Of a stretch of DNA of 64,000 nt, positions 42,534 through 51,989 are shown in pieces. This DNA comes from Clostridia bacterium (GTDB taxonomy: Bacteria > Bacillota > Clostridia > Peptostreptococcales > Anaerovoracaceae), in the NCBI GenBank assembly GCA_900766045.1, contig CAAFTW010000025.1, forward strand, positions 18,304 through 82,303, read 5' to 3'. How positions within the stretch are numbered: the stretch's first letter is position 1; each line of letters begins with the position of its first letter. Under the pieces are notes generated by a model. That model was not told the origin of the DNA and did not search any database. It was given only the letters and a program-made list of their open reading frames with translations. The position numbers and the translations under genes were made by a program.

Positions 42534-45500
42534 GTGATGTTCCGCGCGAATGCGGAAGATGAGAAACAAGAAATTTCTGGGTGGAAAAATTTACCATCAA
42601 TTGAGGTGAAAGCAGGAACGACCAAGGAAGAGGTTGTCAACAAACTCAATAAAGAATATCCGCAGCTGAAGGCAGAGTTTCTGGATAGTTTTGGAAATGT
42701 TCTTGAAGAAAAAATGGTAGATGTTGTCTGGCAGGACAGCAAAGATTATTCATCGACAGCAGGAACACAGGCGCATTTTTCGGCTACTGTAAAAGATACC
42801 AGTAAATATACAATGAGTGATACGCCAAGCGGGACAGTCAGAGTTGTGAAAGAGGTTGAGAGCGAAGCGGGGGCATCTTCTAAACATGTCGATGCAGTTC
42901 ATTTTACTGTTGATAAACCAGATAATCTGGAAGATACCTATTATATTTACGTTACAAATAATGCTGATGTTAATGCAAAGGGTGGTGGTGTTTTTCATAC
43001 CCTGCTTCCATTGGGTGAACATACGGTTGCTGATTTAAAAGGTCAGGATGGCACCAAATCAATTTCTTCGTTTGATTCAGTTTATATTTATCTTCTGAAG
43101 CAGAAACAGGGTTCTTCATATGGAGAAACTACGGAGTATGATCAGAACAATTTTCAGTATATCGAATCTGGAAAACTGGCTGAGAGTGATTTGACTGCAA
43201 CCTATACGCATCAGATTTCTTTAAGTGATTCTTCCAACGCCAATATAAATATTCGAATTGCTTCTTCTCATAGCAATATTGTTACAGATTCAGAAATAAC
43301 CAACAAACTGGGAAATGCTCTGAAGTACGGAATTTTTACCAAGGAGTTAAAGTCTCTTTCTGCTGATACAGAATGTACGGTTGCAGCAGAGCAAGTTCCG
43401 GAAACAATCAAAGACTGCAGTGATCTGGGATTGTCAAGCTCTAACTGGAATAACCTTTATTCAAATATTTCGGTGGGGAAAAATAATCTTACGGTTAGAA
43501 TCCATGGAGATGTCATTTAAACGGTAGTACTCGCACATAATGATTCCACACAGAGTGCAGTTGCTCCAGACAAAGCATCCACGCTTTTAAAGCGTTCGCT
43601 GCTGAAGAGAAATGCTGCAGCAGATATGAATGGTGGAAATATTATTTCAAACGAGCCCGTAGAGACAGTTAATGTCGGACAGGATGGATGCGCAGTTTTT
43701 GCAGACGTTCAGCCTGGTTCCTATAAAATTACAGGATATGATAAAGATAGTCAGGTTATTGATGTAAAATACAAAACTATTACCAATGCATCGTCAGGAG
43801 ATCCATGGTGGAAGTATGACATCAATACGAATTATTTCGGTCAAATTAGTGATGATTTGCTTAATAAATTATTGAACGAAAAGCTCAGAGCACCGGCAAC
43901 TTTAATTGCTAATGGTAACACGTACAAAAAATCTGCTGATAAGCAATACACGAAACAAACAGGTGTAGCAGAGAATAAACAAATTGACTTTGAAGCATCA
44001 TTTAATAACCTGTCGGCGTTATCTACGGAGTTAGCGAATGCAAAGTCTACCGACAATGTCAAAGTGTATTACGAGACACCAGAGACTTTACGTGAAAATA
44101 ATCGATCATTCACAGATTCAAATAATGGGTGGACCATAATTAATGTGGATTTAACGCATGAAGGGACATCGTATACGCTTCCAGGACAATATAATGATGC
44201 TTCTAAAAATCAGATGGACGGCGCATCCTATGATAATGCGCATTCCCGCATCATTTGGAATTTCTATACCAGTAATGGTACAACAAGTTCACCATATACG
44301 GGAACCATCTCCATGGGTGGCACGCTCTGCGGCATTATGCTTGCGCCGTGCGCATCTGTAAGTGGAGCCAGCGGAGATCTGGGCGGATGTATTGCTGCTG
44401 CATCGTATGATCACACGACAGGTGAAGTGCATCAGCGCAATTCTACTTTTTCCAGTAGCCCGATTGATCAGAATCTTGAGGAGACACTGAGTAATAAGGC
44501 GGTGAAAGTCACTAAAGAATGGAAAGATGATGATAAATATTTAGATTATCGTCCAGGTTCGATCACTGTTACGATCACAGGAAAGACATCGCCAGAAAAA
44601 CCGGCTAAAACCATTACAAAAGACATTGACATTACAGTAAAAAAAACAGACCGGAAACAGACTGTAACTGTAAATGATCTTCCGAGAACAGATGCCGATG
44701 GAAAAGAGTATACGTATACGGTAGAAGAAAACACAAACGACCAGAAGAACCAGAAATTGAAAAATTACACATCATCCAAACTGGCATCGGAGGAAAGTAA
44801 CGTTAATGGTGTGCCGACATACTTTTTTACAATTACAAATACGTTCAAGACTATTGACATTTCTGGCACCAAAATTTGGAATGACAACAATAACCAAGAC
44901 GGTAAACGACCAAGTTCGATTACCGTAAAGTTATTAAATAACGGAAAAGAAATCAAATCAAAAATTGTTTCTGCTGAAGATGGATGGAACTATAAATTTG
45001 AAAAGCTTCCAGAAAATGATACCAATGGAAATAAGATAACATACTCAGTTGCAGAGGCTGATGTTCCAGGAGGATATACGTCCAAGGTTACTGGTGACGC
45101 CAAGACTGGCTTCACCATCACCAACACGGAGGATACCACTCCGCCGACACCAAATCCAAAGCCGACGAACACCACCTATACCGTGTATAAGGTCTGGGAT
45201 CTGGGCAGCGGCGAGAAGGTTCCGGATTCTGTGCCGATGCAGCTGTATCAGAACGGCGTGGCATACGGCAGTCCGGTGACAGTGACTAAGGCTTCTGGCT
45301 GGACCTACACCTGGACCGGCCTTCCGCAGACGGAGAACGGCAAGCTGAACACCTGGACCGTGAAAGAGGTCGATCCGGACAATCAGTACACCGCGACCGT
45401 GGTGAATGGGACGTCTTCTGCGACGGTGACCAACCGCTCCAACAGCAATGCCGGCGACAAGCCGCAGGATAACCATAACAAACACAATAACTCGGAACAT

Positions 45501-45767
45501 CCGAACAACCAAAATAATAATAAAAACAATAAGCCGGTTCATCCGAGCAACCACAATAAGAACAATACAACGGTCCATCCAGGCACACCGACAATTCCAA
45601 AGAACACAGGAAAGACTGCAGTTCATCACGGAATCGCGGCGGGAGGCACACCAAGAACAGGCGACCAGACTTCTCTTGGATTCTGGCTGGCAATGCTGCT
45701 TGCAGGAGCAGCCGGAACAGCAGCAGCACTGCTGTTCAAACGCAGAAACCGCAAAGAAGAGGAATAA
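42534..45767 (+). pseudogene. Decayed Cna-B-type surface adhesin gene
   Basis: Two frames in the same register (42534-43520 and 43626-45767) are separated by one in-frame TAA at 43518. Reading through it continues TVVLAHNDSTQS without shift, so a nonsense change split one gene. The N-terminus (MFRANAEDEKQEIS) has no signal peptide, so the 5' end is also lost. The C-terminal half carries three Cna-B-like domains (KVTKEWKDDD, GTKIWNDNN, TVYKVWDLG), an Asn/His/Pro-rich wall region, a sortase-like PRTGD motif, a hydrophobic helix and KRRNRKEEE. Much of it is AT-richer than its neighbours, suggesting transfer. The second frame could still be translated but could not be exported. Confidence 0.75.
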
Positions 45768-45837
45768 AGACCATTCATGTGGAAAGATATTTCTTCTGGA
45801 AAATAGTGGGAAAATATGTCTATAAATTCCCGGATTC

Positions 45838-45928
45838 TGTGGTATAATGTTTCACAGAGCAATTCGTCTCTTGATGGGGGAGCACGATTCAGCGCGTAAA
45901 GCGCTGAGTCGTGCTCCGTTGTTTTTGT
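45838..45928 (+). ncRNA. Short promoter-to-terminator unit, candidate small RNA
   Basis: An extended -10 (TGTGGTATAAT, ending 45848) precedes by about 30 bases a 16-bp hairpin: 45880-45895 pairs with 45901-45916 (one mismatch), loop GTAAA, then GTTGTTTTTG. No gene lies between. thrH has its own TGTGGTATATT further on (45967-45977), so this unit is separate. Confidence 0.45.
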
Positions 45929-46024
45929 CGAATAACACTAAAACGGATTAGGAAAATTGTGTGTGATGTGGTATATTAAAACTATTAGACAATGTTATAA
46001 CTGGAACAGGAAGGAAAGAGAACG

Positions 46025-46630
46025 ATGTATATTACTTGCTTGGATTTAGAAGGTGTACTGGTCCCGGAAATCTGGGTTGCATTTGCAGAAGAGACGGGGA
46101 TTCCGGAGCTGAAAAAAACCACGCGCGATGAGCCGGATTACGACAAGCTGATGCAGTACCGGCTGGACATCCTGAAGGAACATCATCTGGGACTTAATGA
46201 AATTCAGGAAACCATCTCCCGCATCAATCCGATGGAAGGCGCAAAAGAATTTCTGGACGAGCTCCGCTCCTTCACGCAGGTGATCATCATCAGCGACACC
46301 TTCAAAGAATTCGCCGCACCTTTAATGAAAAAACTCGGCTGGCCAACCTTATTCTGCAACGAACTTGAAGTTGCGGACGACGGCGCAATCACCGGCTATA
46401 AAATGCGCATCCACGACTCTAAACTGAGCACCGTAAAGGGCCTGCAGTCCATTGGATTCCAGACCATCGCAAGCGGCGACAGCTTCAACGACCTCGGCAT
46501 GATCCGCGCAAGCAAGGCCGGCTTCCTCTTCCGCACAACCGAAGAGATCAAAGCCGCAAATCCGGACGTCCCGGCGGTCGACACATACGACCAGCTGATG
46601 GCCGGCATCAAGAAAGCGATGGCGGAGTAG
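46025..46630 (+). CDS. thrH: ThrH-type phosphoserine phosphatase / homoserine phosphotransferase
   Basis: The 201-residue HAD-family protein matches ThrH along its whole length: CLDLEGVLVPEIWVAFAEETGI at the start (motif I with Asp8), VIIISDTFKEFAAPLMKKLGWP (motif II Ser), and IASGDSFNDLGMI (motif IV Asp pair). ThrH dephosphorylates phosphoserine and can pass the phosphate to homoserine, linking serine and threonine synthesis. GGAAGGAAAGAG precedes the ATG. No other amino acid synthesis gene adjoins. Confidence 0.92.
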   Translation: MYITCLDLEGVLVPEIWVAFAEETGIPELKKTTRDEPDYDKLMQYRLDILKEHHLGLNEIQETISRINPMEGAKEFLDELRSFTQVIIISDTFKEFAAPLMKKLGWPTLFCNELEVADDGAITGYKMRIHDSKLSTVKGLQSIGFQTIASGDSFNDLGMIRASKAGFLFRTTEEIKAANPDVPAVDTYDQLMAGIKKAMAE

Positions 46631-46660
46631 CTGACTGCATGCGGCCGGGAAACCATCCTC

Positions 46661-47824
46661 TTACAAAATCCTCGCTTTAAAGGCCTGAAAGGCCGACGGG
46701 ATCGAGTAGTGCTCACGCACTTCTTCTGCGTCGGCGAGGATGATGCCGGAGGAGTTATCGGGGAACGGAGAAGGCTCCTTTTTCTGGCTTTCTGCCAGCG
46801 GCATCTGCTCGTCAGTACCTTCCTCGCTTCCCGCCAGCGGTCTCCACTCGTCGGCAAGAATCTGCCAGCCGGTCATGCGCCACTCGACATGTGAAAAAAT
46901 GTGTTTTGCTGCGGGCAGTTTTTTGATTTTCAGGGGTGAGAAGCCAAGGGACTCAGCGTACTGGAGGGCCTGGCTGCGGTTCAGCTTCCCGAGTGTGTTC
47001 GGAAATTCCCAGAGACCCGCGAGGAGACCGGCCGCTGGCCTCTTGCGCAGTGCGATTTGTCCGCCGTGCTGGATCAGGAAAACGGTGCGCTCCTCGACGC
47101 GGCGGGATTTCTTGGGCGCAGTCTTCGGGTAATCCTGGGGGTCGGCGTTCTGGCAGGACTTGCAGCAGCGGCTCCAGGGGCAGGCGGCGGGGTCAGCGAG
47201 GCAGGCGGGATCGCCCTTGGGAATGCAGATGCAGGCGCCCAGGTCCATCAGCGCCTGGTTGAAACTGCCGGGATCGCGATCGCTCATAATCGCAAGATAC
47301 CAGCTTTCCGCGGCTCTGCGGGCAGCGGGTTTCTTGATGTCTTCCTTATAATGCGTCATGCGGGAGAAGACGCGGAGCAGATTTCCGTCGACAGCCGGGG
47401 TGCGCTCGCTGAAGGCGATGGACGCGATGGCGGATGCGGTGTAGGCGCCGATTCCCGGCAGCTTCAGAAGCTCTGCCCGGGTTCGTGGCATGGCGCCGCC
47501 GTAGTCCCGGACGATGACGCCCGCGGCCTTGTGCATGTTGCGGATGCGGCTGTAATAGCCGAGTCCTTCCCAGAGCTTCATATAAGTGTCTTCGTCGGCG
47601 TCCGCCAGATCGGCGATGGTCGGCAGCGCATCCATAAAACGCCTGTAATATTCCTTCACCGCCTCCACCCGCGTCTGCTGCAGCATAATTTCCGAGACCC
47701 AGATGTGGTAGGGGTCCTTGTCCCTGCGCCAGGGCAGATCACGTTTGTTTTCCTGATACCAGCCGAGCAGGTCGTCCTCCGGCGGCAGAGAATTGTAACT
47801 TTCTTCCATTTTATCTTCACTCAT
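46661..47824 (-). CDS. mutY: Adenine DNA glycosylase MutY
   Basis: The 387-residue enzyme removes adenine mispaired with 8-oxoguanine. The helix-hairpin-helix and catalytic segment are clear: WVSEIMLQQTRVEAVKEYY with the catalytic Glu, LWEGLGYYSRIRN, and LPGIGAYTASAIASIAF...VDGNLLRV with the catalytic Asp. The C-terminal NUDIX-like domain starts near residue 245 (RTVFLIQHGGQIALRKRPAAGLLAGLWEFPN). The Fe-S cluster loop has extra residues between its cysteines (CIPKGDPAC, LADPAAC, PWSRCCKSC), wider than the usual spacing. It runs toward thrH and they converge. Confidence 0.93.
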   Translation of the reverse strand: MSEDKMEESYNSLPPEDDLLGWYQENKRDLPWRRDKDPYHIWVSEIMLQQTRVEAVKEYYRRFMDALPTIADLADADEDTYMKLWEGLGYYSRIRNMHKAAGVIVRDYGGAMPRTRAELLKLPGIGAYTASAIASIAFSERTPAVDGNLLRVFSRMTHYKEDIKKPAARRAAESWYLAIMSDRDPGSFNQALMDLGACICIPKGDPACLADPAACPWSRCCKSCQNADPQDYPKTAPKKSRRVEERTVFLIQHGGQIALRKRPAAGLLAGLWEFPNTLGKLNRSQALQYAESLGFSPLKIKKLPAAKHIFSHVEWRMTGWQILADEWRPLAGSEEGTDEQMPLAESQKKEPSPFPDNSSGIILADAEEVREHYSIPSAFQAFKARIL

Positions 47825-48314
47825 TTTGATTATCCTTTATCTTCGGCCGCGTTGCAGGCGGCAAAAATCACCCGTCCAAGGGGTCACGTTCCCGACTGTT
47901 TCGTGTCCCAGAGGGTCGGGAACGGACCTCTCTTAGTGTATCACAGACGTCGGAATCTGGAGAACGGGAATTCATAAATCGTAAGTCGGCGATTTATAGC
48001 TTGGACTCGAGTCGGAAGCGTGTGCAAGCGCGAAGGGAGCCGGGAGGCCTTCCAGGCATCAGGCTGCGTACCGCTCACCGATGAATCTGGAGATCTGTCA
48101 GTGAAAACTCCCACTAACTCTTGTTTCTATCTGAAGATGCCGGATTGTGGCTTGCAGGGGGTGTTTTGTGGTACAATAGCTTGACTACAGGATGTCTGCC
48201 TGTGAAAGAAATGAAATTACAGCCTTCTTCTGCAGCAGAAATGCTCGGGAGAATGCGGCGGAGATAGAGAAATCAGTTATATCGTATAATTACGATGGGA
48301 AGGATCGGTTATAT
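47825..48314. other. Intergenic stretch between mutY and the sigma-like gene
   Basis: No gene is supported. An extended -10 (TGTGGTACAAT) ends at 48177 and probably drives the next gene. A piece near 48052 repeats 18 of 20 bases found near 39072. Confidence 0.5.
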
Positions 48315-48899
48315 ATGGCTATGGCGGAAGATAAAGCTGAAAAAAATATGAATGTGCCTGGCGAGATGAAGGCAGAGGATAAGACAAAGCTGGCTGAAGC
48401 TGCACGCCGTCTGCATGATGGTGATGAATCAGCATTTAACGATATTTACGGACTGACGGTTGAGAAGTTTACTCAGTCAGCAGAGGCGGAATTCCCGGAT
48501 GATAGTGTATATCAGGATGTGCTGCAGATGACCTATGTGAAGATTGCGGACAGTCTGCAGGGGCGGAAATCGGATGTTTCAGAGAATCCAGAGGATGAAG
48601 ATGAGCTGCAGCCGGACGGACCGGAGAAAGAAGCTGCGGATAAGCTTGCGGAACTGACGCAGGATCTTTCTCTGGATTATTCTGATCCGGACGCTGTCCT
48701 GAATTGGATGGATGCGGTATTTTCCGGGGTCATTGATCTGGTTCATGCCCAGAAAAACCGCGAGGTTCCGGAAGATCTGAATGAGTTCCTGAAGATCGGA
48801 AAGAGCATTATTTCTACTAAAGATATCAAGGATTTTGAGAAGAAAAAGAAGGCAGAGGAAGAGAAAAAGGAAGAGGACGAGATTATGAATCTGCATTAA
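48315..48899 (+). CDS. Sigma-70 region 2-like protein lacking region 4
   Basis: ATG 48315 (after GGGAAGGA) is preferred over an ATG at 48192, which would leave almost no leader. Residues 25-80 resemble region 2 of an ECF sigma factor (RRLHDGDESAFNDIYGLTVEKF then VYQDVLQMTYVKIADSL). No region 4 follows; instead there is an acidic stretch and a Lys/Glu coiled tail. It may be a degenerate sigma factor turned to another use. It is followed 16 bases later by the SulP gene, suggesting one operon. Confidence 0.5.
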   Translation: MAMAEDKAEKNMNVPGEMKAEDKTKLAEAARRLHDGDESAFNDIYGLTVEKFTQSAEAEFPDDSVYQDVLQMTYVKIADSLQGRKSDVSENPEDEDELQPDGPEKEAADKLAELTQDLSLDYSDPDAVLNWMDAVFSGVIDLVHAQKNREVPEDLNEFLKIGKSIISTKDIKDFEKKKKAEEEKKEEDEIMNLH

Positions 48900-48915
48900 G
48901 TGAAAGGACGGCTGG

Positions 48916-51315
48916 ATGTTTCTGAAGAATTATCCCTTATCGAATTTGAAAAAAGATATCCCGGCGGGAATTATCGTGGCGCTGGTGTCGATTCCGATTT
49001 CCATGGGATACGCGCAGGTTGCGGGGCTGCCGGCGGTATATGGTTTATACGGGTCGGTGCTGCCGATTCTGCTCTACGGGCTGTTTACCTCGTCGCCGCG
49101 TTTTGTTTTTGGTGTGGACGCGGCGCCGGCGGCGCTCTGCGGCGGGATGCTGTATGAAATGGGAATTGCTTACGGGTCGCAGGCGGCGGTCCGGATGGTG
49201 CCGGTAATTACGCTTCTAACGGCGGGATGGCTGATCGTCTTCCGGCTCTTTCATGCGGGAAAGCTGGTAAAGTTTATTTCGTCGCCGGTGATGGGCGGTT
49301 TTATCAGCGGAATCTGCGCAGAAATTATTCTGATGCAGGTCCCGAAGCTCTTTGGCGGTGACCCGGGAAGGGGAGAGCTTCCGGAGCTGGTTTCTCATAT
49401 TGCGGAGGAAGCGCATTCCTTTCATGCTCTGGCTTTCGGGCTGGGAATTGGAACGATTGTGATCATCATGGCCTGCAGGAAGCTGATTCCTAAGGTCCCG
49501 ATGTCGGTGGTCATGATGGCTGTGGGCGCGCTGATGACGATCGGTTTCCATGTGGATCAGCACGGGGTGAAGATGCTTCCGGCCGTTTCTGCGGGGCTTC
49601 CGCCGCTGGGAATCCCGGATGTCCGGCTGATGGGCGGCCACGTGATGAAGATGCTGATTTCCACACTTTCCATCGCTCTGGTGATCGTTGCGGAGACCCT
49701 TCTGGCGACCAATAATTATGGCATGCGCTATGATGATCCGGTGGATAATGACCGGGAAATCCTGGCCTATGCGATTGCAACGCTGGGTGCTGCGGCATCC
49801 GGCTGCTGCCCGGTAAACGGCAGTGTTTCCAGAACGGGAATCGCAGACCAGTTCGGTGTGAAGAGTCAGATGATGTCCGTCACGGCTTCTCTGACCATGC
49901 TGCTGGTTCTGCTTTTTGCGACAGGCTTCATTGCATATCTTCCGGTACCGGTTCTGACGGGAATCGTCATTTCCGCCCTGCTCAGTTCTATGGAATTTGA
50001 CCTGGCGGCAAAACTCAAGAAGGTCGATAAGATCGAGGCGGTGATTTTCTGGGCGTCGTTTTTCGCGGTTCTGCTGTTTGGTACAGTGAATGGCGTCCTT
50101 GCCGGGGTTCTTTTGTCCTTCCTGAATGTGATCATCCGGGAGTCGGCCCCTCCGAGGGAGTTCCTGGGCTGCATTCCGGGGCAGAAGGGATTCTATCCGG
50201 TGGGCAGAATGCGCGGGGCGCGGCCGATTCAGGGTGTAATGATCTATCATTTCCGGGCGCCGTTGTTCTTCGCAAATGCGGAGAGGATGCAGCTGGACAT
50301 TGAGGAGGCCCTGCAGGAAGACACGAAAGTGGTCATTCTGGACGCGGACGGCATCGGATCCATTGATGTGACGGCGGCGGAGCGGCTGCTGAACATGTAC
50401 AGAAAGCTGAAGCGGCGCGGCATTCACTTTTACATGACCGAGCACGCGGGCAGTGTGAATGACCAGCTGCGGGCTTTCGGCGCGGAGGAGATGTTTAAGG
50501 AAGGCGCGATCCGGCCCTTCGTGCAGACGGCGCTGCGGGCGGAGGGCATGTTCCCGCCTTATCCGCTGCTGCAGGCAGAAGATGGCGAAGATCAGCATGC
50601 TGTTCACGCGCCGGGGCGCGTCATCGCGGAGTACGAATGGGCTTACGGAGAAGACGCCGATGAGGAAATGACGAAGTTCGCCGAGAAGCTGGCATCTTCC
50701 TTTGCCAGCGGCCAGGAGGTCGACACCCAGTGGATCCGCCAGCAGGAGCAGAAGTATTTCGGCTTCAATTTCAATCAGATGGATGAGGAAAAACTCCTGG
50801 ATCTTCTGGAAATGCAGCTGGCACTTCTGGCGAAGAAGGGCGCGATTTCCCAGGAGCGCATGAAGATGATGGAAGAAGTGATTTCCCAGCACCATGCAGC
50901 TGTCGATGAGCGTTTCGCGGACATGAATCCGGAGGCTTTCCGCCAGATGGCGCGGCTCCGTGTCCAGAGGGAGCGCTGGTTTAAGAAGCACTATCCGCAG
51001 GCTTACCAGACATTTATGGAAGAGCGGCGCTATCACCGGGAGGTGCTGAAAACCCTGCATCCGGAGATGGCCGACCAGATTCAGGCCATGCGGGAAAGGC
51101 TGCAGAATCAGGGAGCAGAAGCCGGCGTCCGGCATGGAAATCCGCTGGAGGACTGGATCCGGCCGGTTTCTCACTTGCTGAAACTTAAGGGACACGGAGA
51201 ATTTTTTGCCGGCAAAAACGACCCGGCAAGGGGAAAGCCGGACCCGGAAAATCCAGAAGCTGCAGCAACGGAAACGCAGAAAGCAGAAGAAAAGCATAAA
51301 AATAAGGGAAAATAG
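48916..51315 (+). CDS. SulP-family anion transporter with STAS domain and long C-terminal extension
   Basis: The 799-residue protein has the SulP start (NLKKDIPAGIIVALVSIPISMGYAQVAGLPAVYGLYGSVLP), about 10-14 membrane helices to residue 420 with the CPVNGSVSRTGIADQFG signature, and a STAS domain (about 445-545, with VVILDADGIGSIDVTAAERLL). An extra 240 residues, helical and highly charged, follow. SulP members move sulfate, bicarbonate or other anions. The substrate cannot be told here. AAAGGA precedes the ATG. Confidence 0.88.
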   Translation: MFLKNYPLSNLKKDIPAGIIVALVSIPISMGYAQVAGLPAVYGLYGSVLPILLYGLFTSSPRFVFGVDAAPAALCGGMLYEMGIAYGSQAAVRMVPVITLLTAGWLIVFRLFHAGKLVKFISSPVMGGFISGICAEIILMQVPKLFGGDPGRGELPELVSHIAEEAHSFHALAFGLGIGTIVIIMACRKLIPKVPMSVVMMAVGALMTIGFHVDQHGVKMLPAVSAGLPPLGIPDVRLMGGHVMKMLISTLSIALVIVAETLLATNNYGMRYDDPVDNDREILAYAIATLGAAASGCCPVNGSVSRTGIADQFGVKSQMMSVTASLTMLLVLLFATGFIAYLPVPVLTGIVISALLSSMEFDLAAKLKKVDKIEAVIFWASFFAVLLFGTVNGVLAGVLLSFLNVIIRESAPPREFLGCIPGQKGFYPVGRMRGARPIQGVMIYHFRAPLFFANAERMQLDIEEALQEDTKVVILDADGIGSIDVTAAERLLNMYRKLKRRGIHFYMTEHAGSVNDQLRAFGAEEMFKEGAIRPFVQTALRAEGMFPPYPLLQAEDGEDQHAVHAPGRVIAEYEWAYGEDADEEMTKFAEKLASSFASGQEVDTQWIRQQEQKYFGFNFNQMDEEKLLDLLEMQLALLAKKGAISQERMKMMEEVISQHHAAVDERFADMNPEAFRQMARLRVQRERWFKKHYPQAYQTFMEERRYHREVLKTLHPEMADQIQAMRERLQNQGAEAGVRHGNPLEDWIRPVSHLLKLKGHGEFFAGKNDPARGKPDPENPEAAATETQKAEEKHKNKGK

Positions 51316-51406
51316 ACCGGAAAACCCGCGTATATGCGGGTAAAACGGGGTAAACATACGGAAAAACGTGAGATAAGTTACTTTTGGGGAACGATAAGGG
51401 GGATTT

Positions 51407-51988
51407 ATGAAGACAGACCGACTTTTCGGGAGCACGGGAAGCTCCATGAGGCAGATCTGGAAAAGGAAAGTTCAGCAGAGAAACATCCGCTTCCGTGCAA
51501 AAATCCAGCTGATGGGAAAGGGGGGCCACAGTTCTGTGCCTTTCCGTACGCACAATCCGATTATCGCGGGAAATGAGCTGATGCAGATTCTGATGGACAA
51601 GCTCTGGTTCGAGTTCGACAGTTTCGATGACGTCGTCCTGCTGCCAGTGGAAATGGACAGCGGTTCGCGCCATAACGTCATCCCGGACGAGGCCCTGCTG
51701 GTCTATTACGGAGAGTGCCGCGGCGAGGAGGCCTACCGCCATCTGCAGGCGATCATGAAAGAATCCCTGCAGGCCGCAGAACTGGCCTATAAGGTGAACT
51801 ACAGAATCACCTTCCATCGCATCGATCTGGAGGGCGTGACCCAGCGTGCGGCAAAAAAGAGAGAAGCAAGGAAGGAAGAGCACCGCGCGGCCGTCCGCAG
51901 CAGACTCGGAATCGAGGAATCTGTGCAGGAGAAAGCAGAAGCTGCTGCTGATCAGGCTGCAGAAGAACAGAAGAAAGGAGGCAGGTAA
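51407..51988 (+). CDS. Stand-alone M20 peptidase dimerisation (lid) domain protein
   Basis: The 193-residue protein contains only the lid/dimerisation domain of M20 metallopeptidases. GKGGHSSVPFRTHNPI (with the GGH histidine at residue 41), a helix LMQILMDKLWFEF and SGSRHNVIPDEALLVYYGECRGEE follow the normal order. The metal-binding catalytic domain is absent. The last 55 residues are a charged helix that also encodes the ribosome site of the next gene. AAGGGGG precedes the ATG. It could be a fragment of a lost gene, but the clean start and coupling argue for a working subunit. Confidence 0.7.
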   Translation: MKTDRLFGSTGSSMRQIWKRKVQQRNIRFRAKIQLMGKGGHSSVPFRTHNPIIAGNELMQILMDKLWFEFDSFDDVVLLPVEMDSGSRHNVIPDEALLVYYGECRGEEAYRHLQAIMKESLQAAELAYKVNYRITFHRIDLEGVTQRAAKKREARKEEHRAAVRSRLGIEESVQEKAEAAADQAAEEQKKGGR

Positions 51989-51989
51989 G

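Noticed and set aside
47057..47977. A 306-codon open frame on the plus strand
   Set aside because: Antisense to mutY; Gly/Ala-rich with no motif.
49216..51447. A 743-codon open frame on the minus strand
   Set aside because: It lies antisense to the SulP gene, whose translation gives clear membrane helices and a STAS domain. The minus product is Arg/His-rich without domains, a by-product of codon bias.
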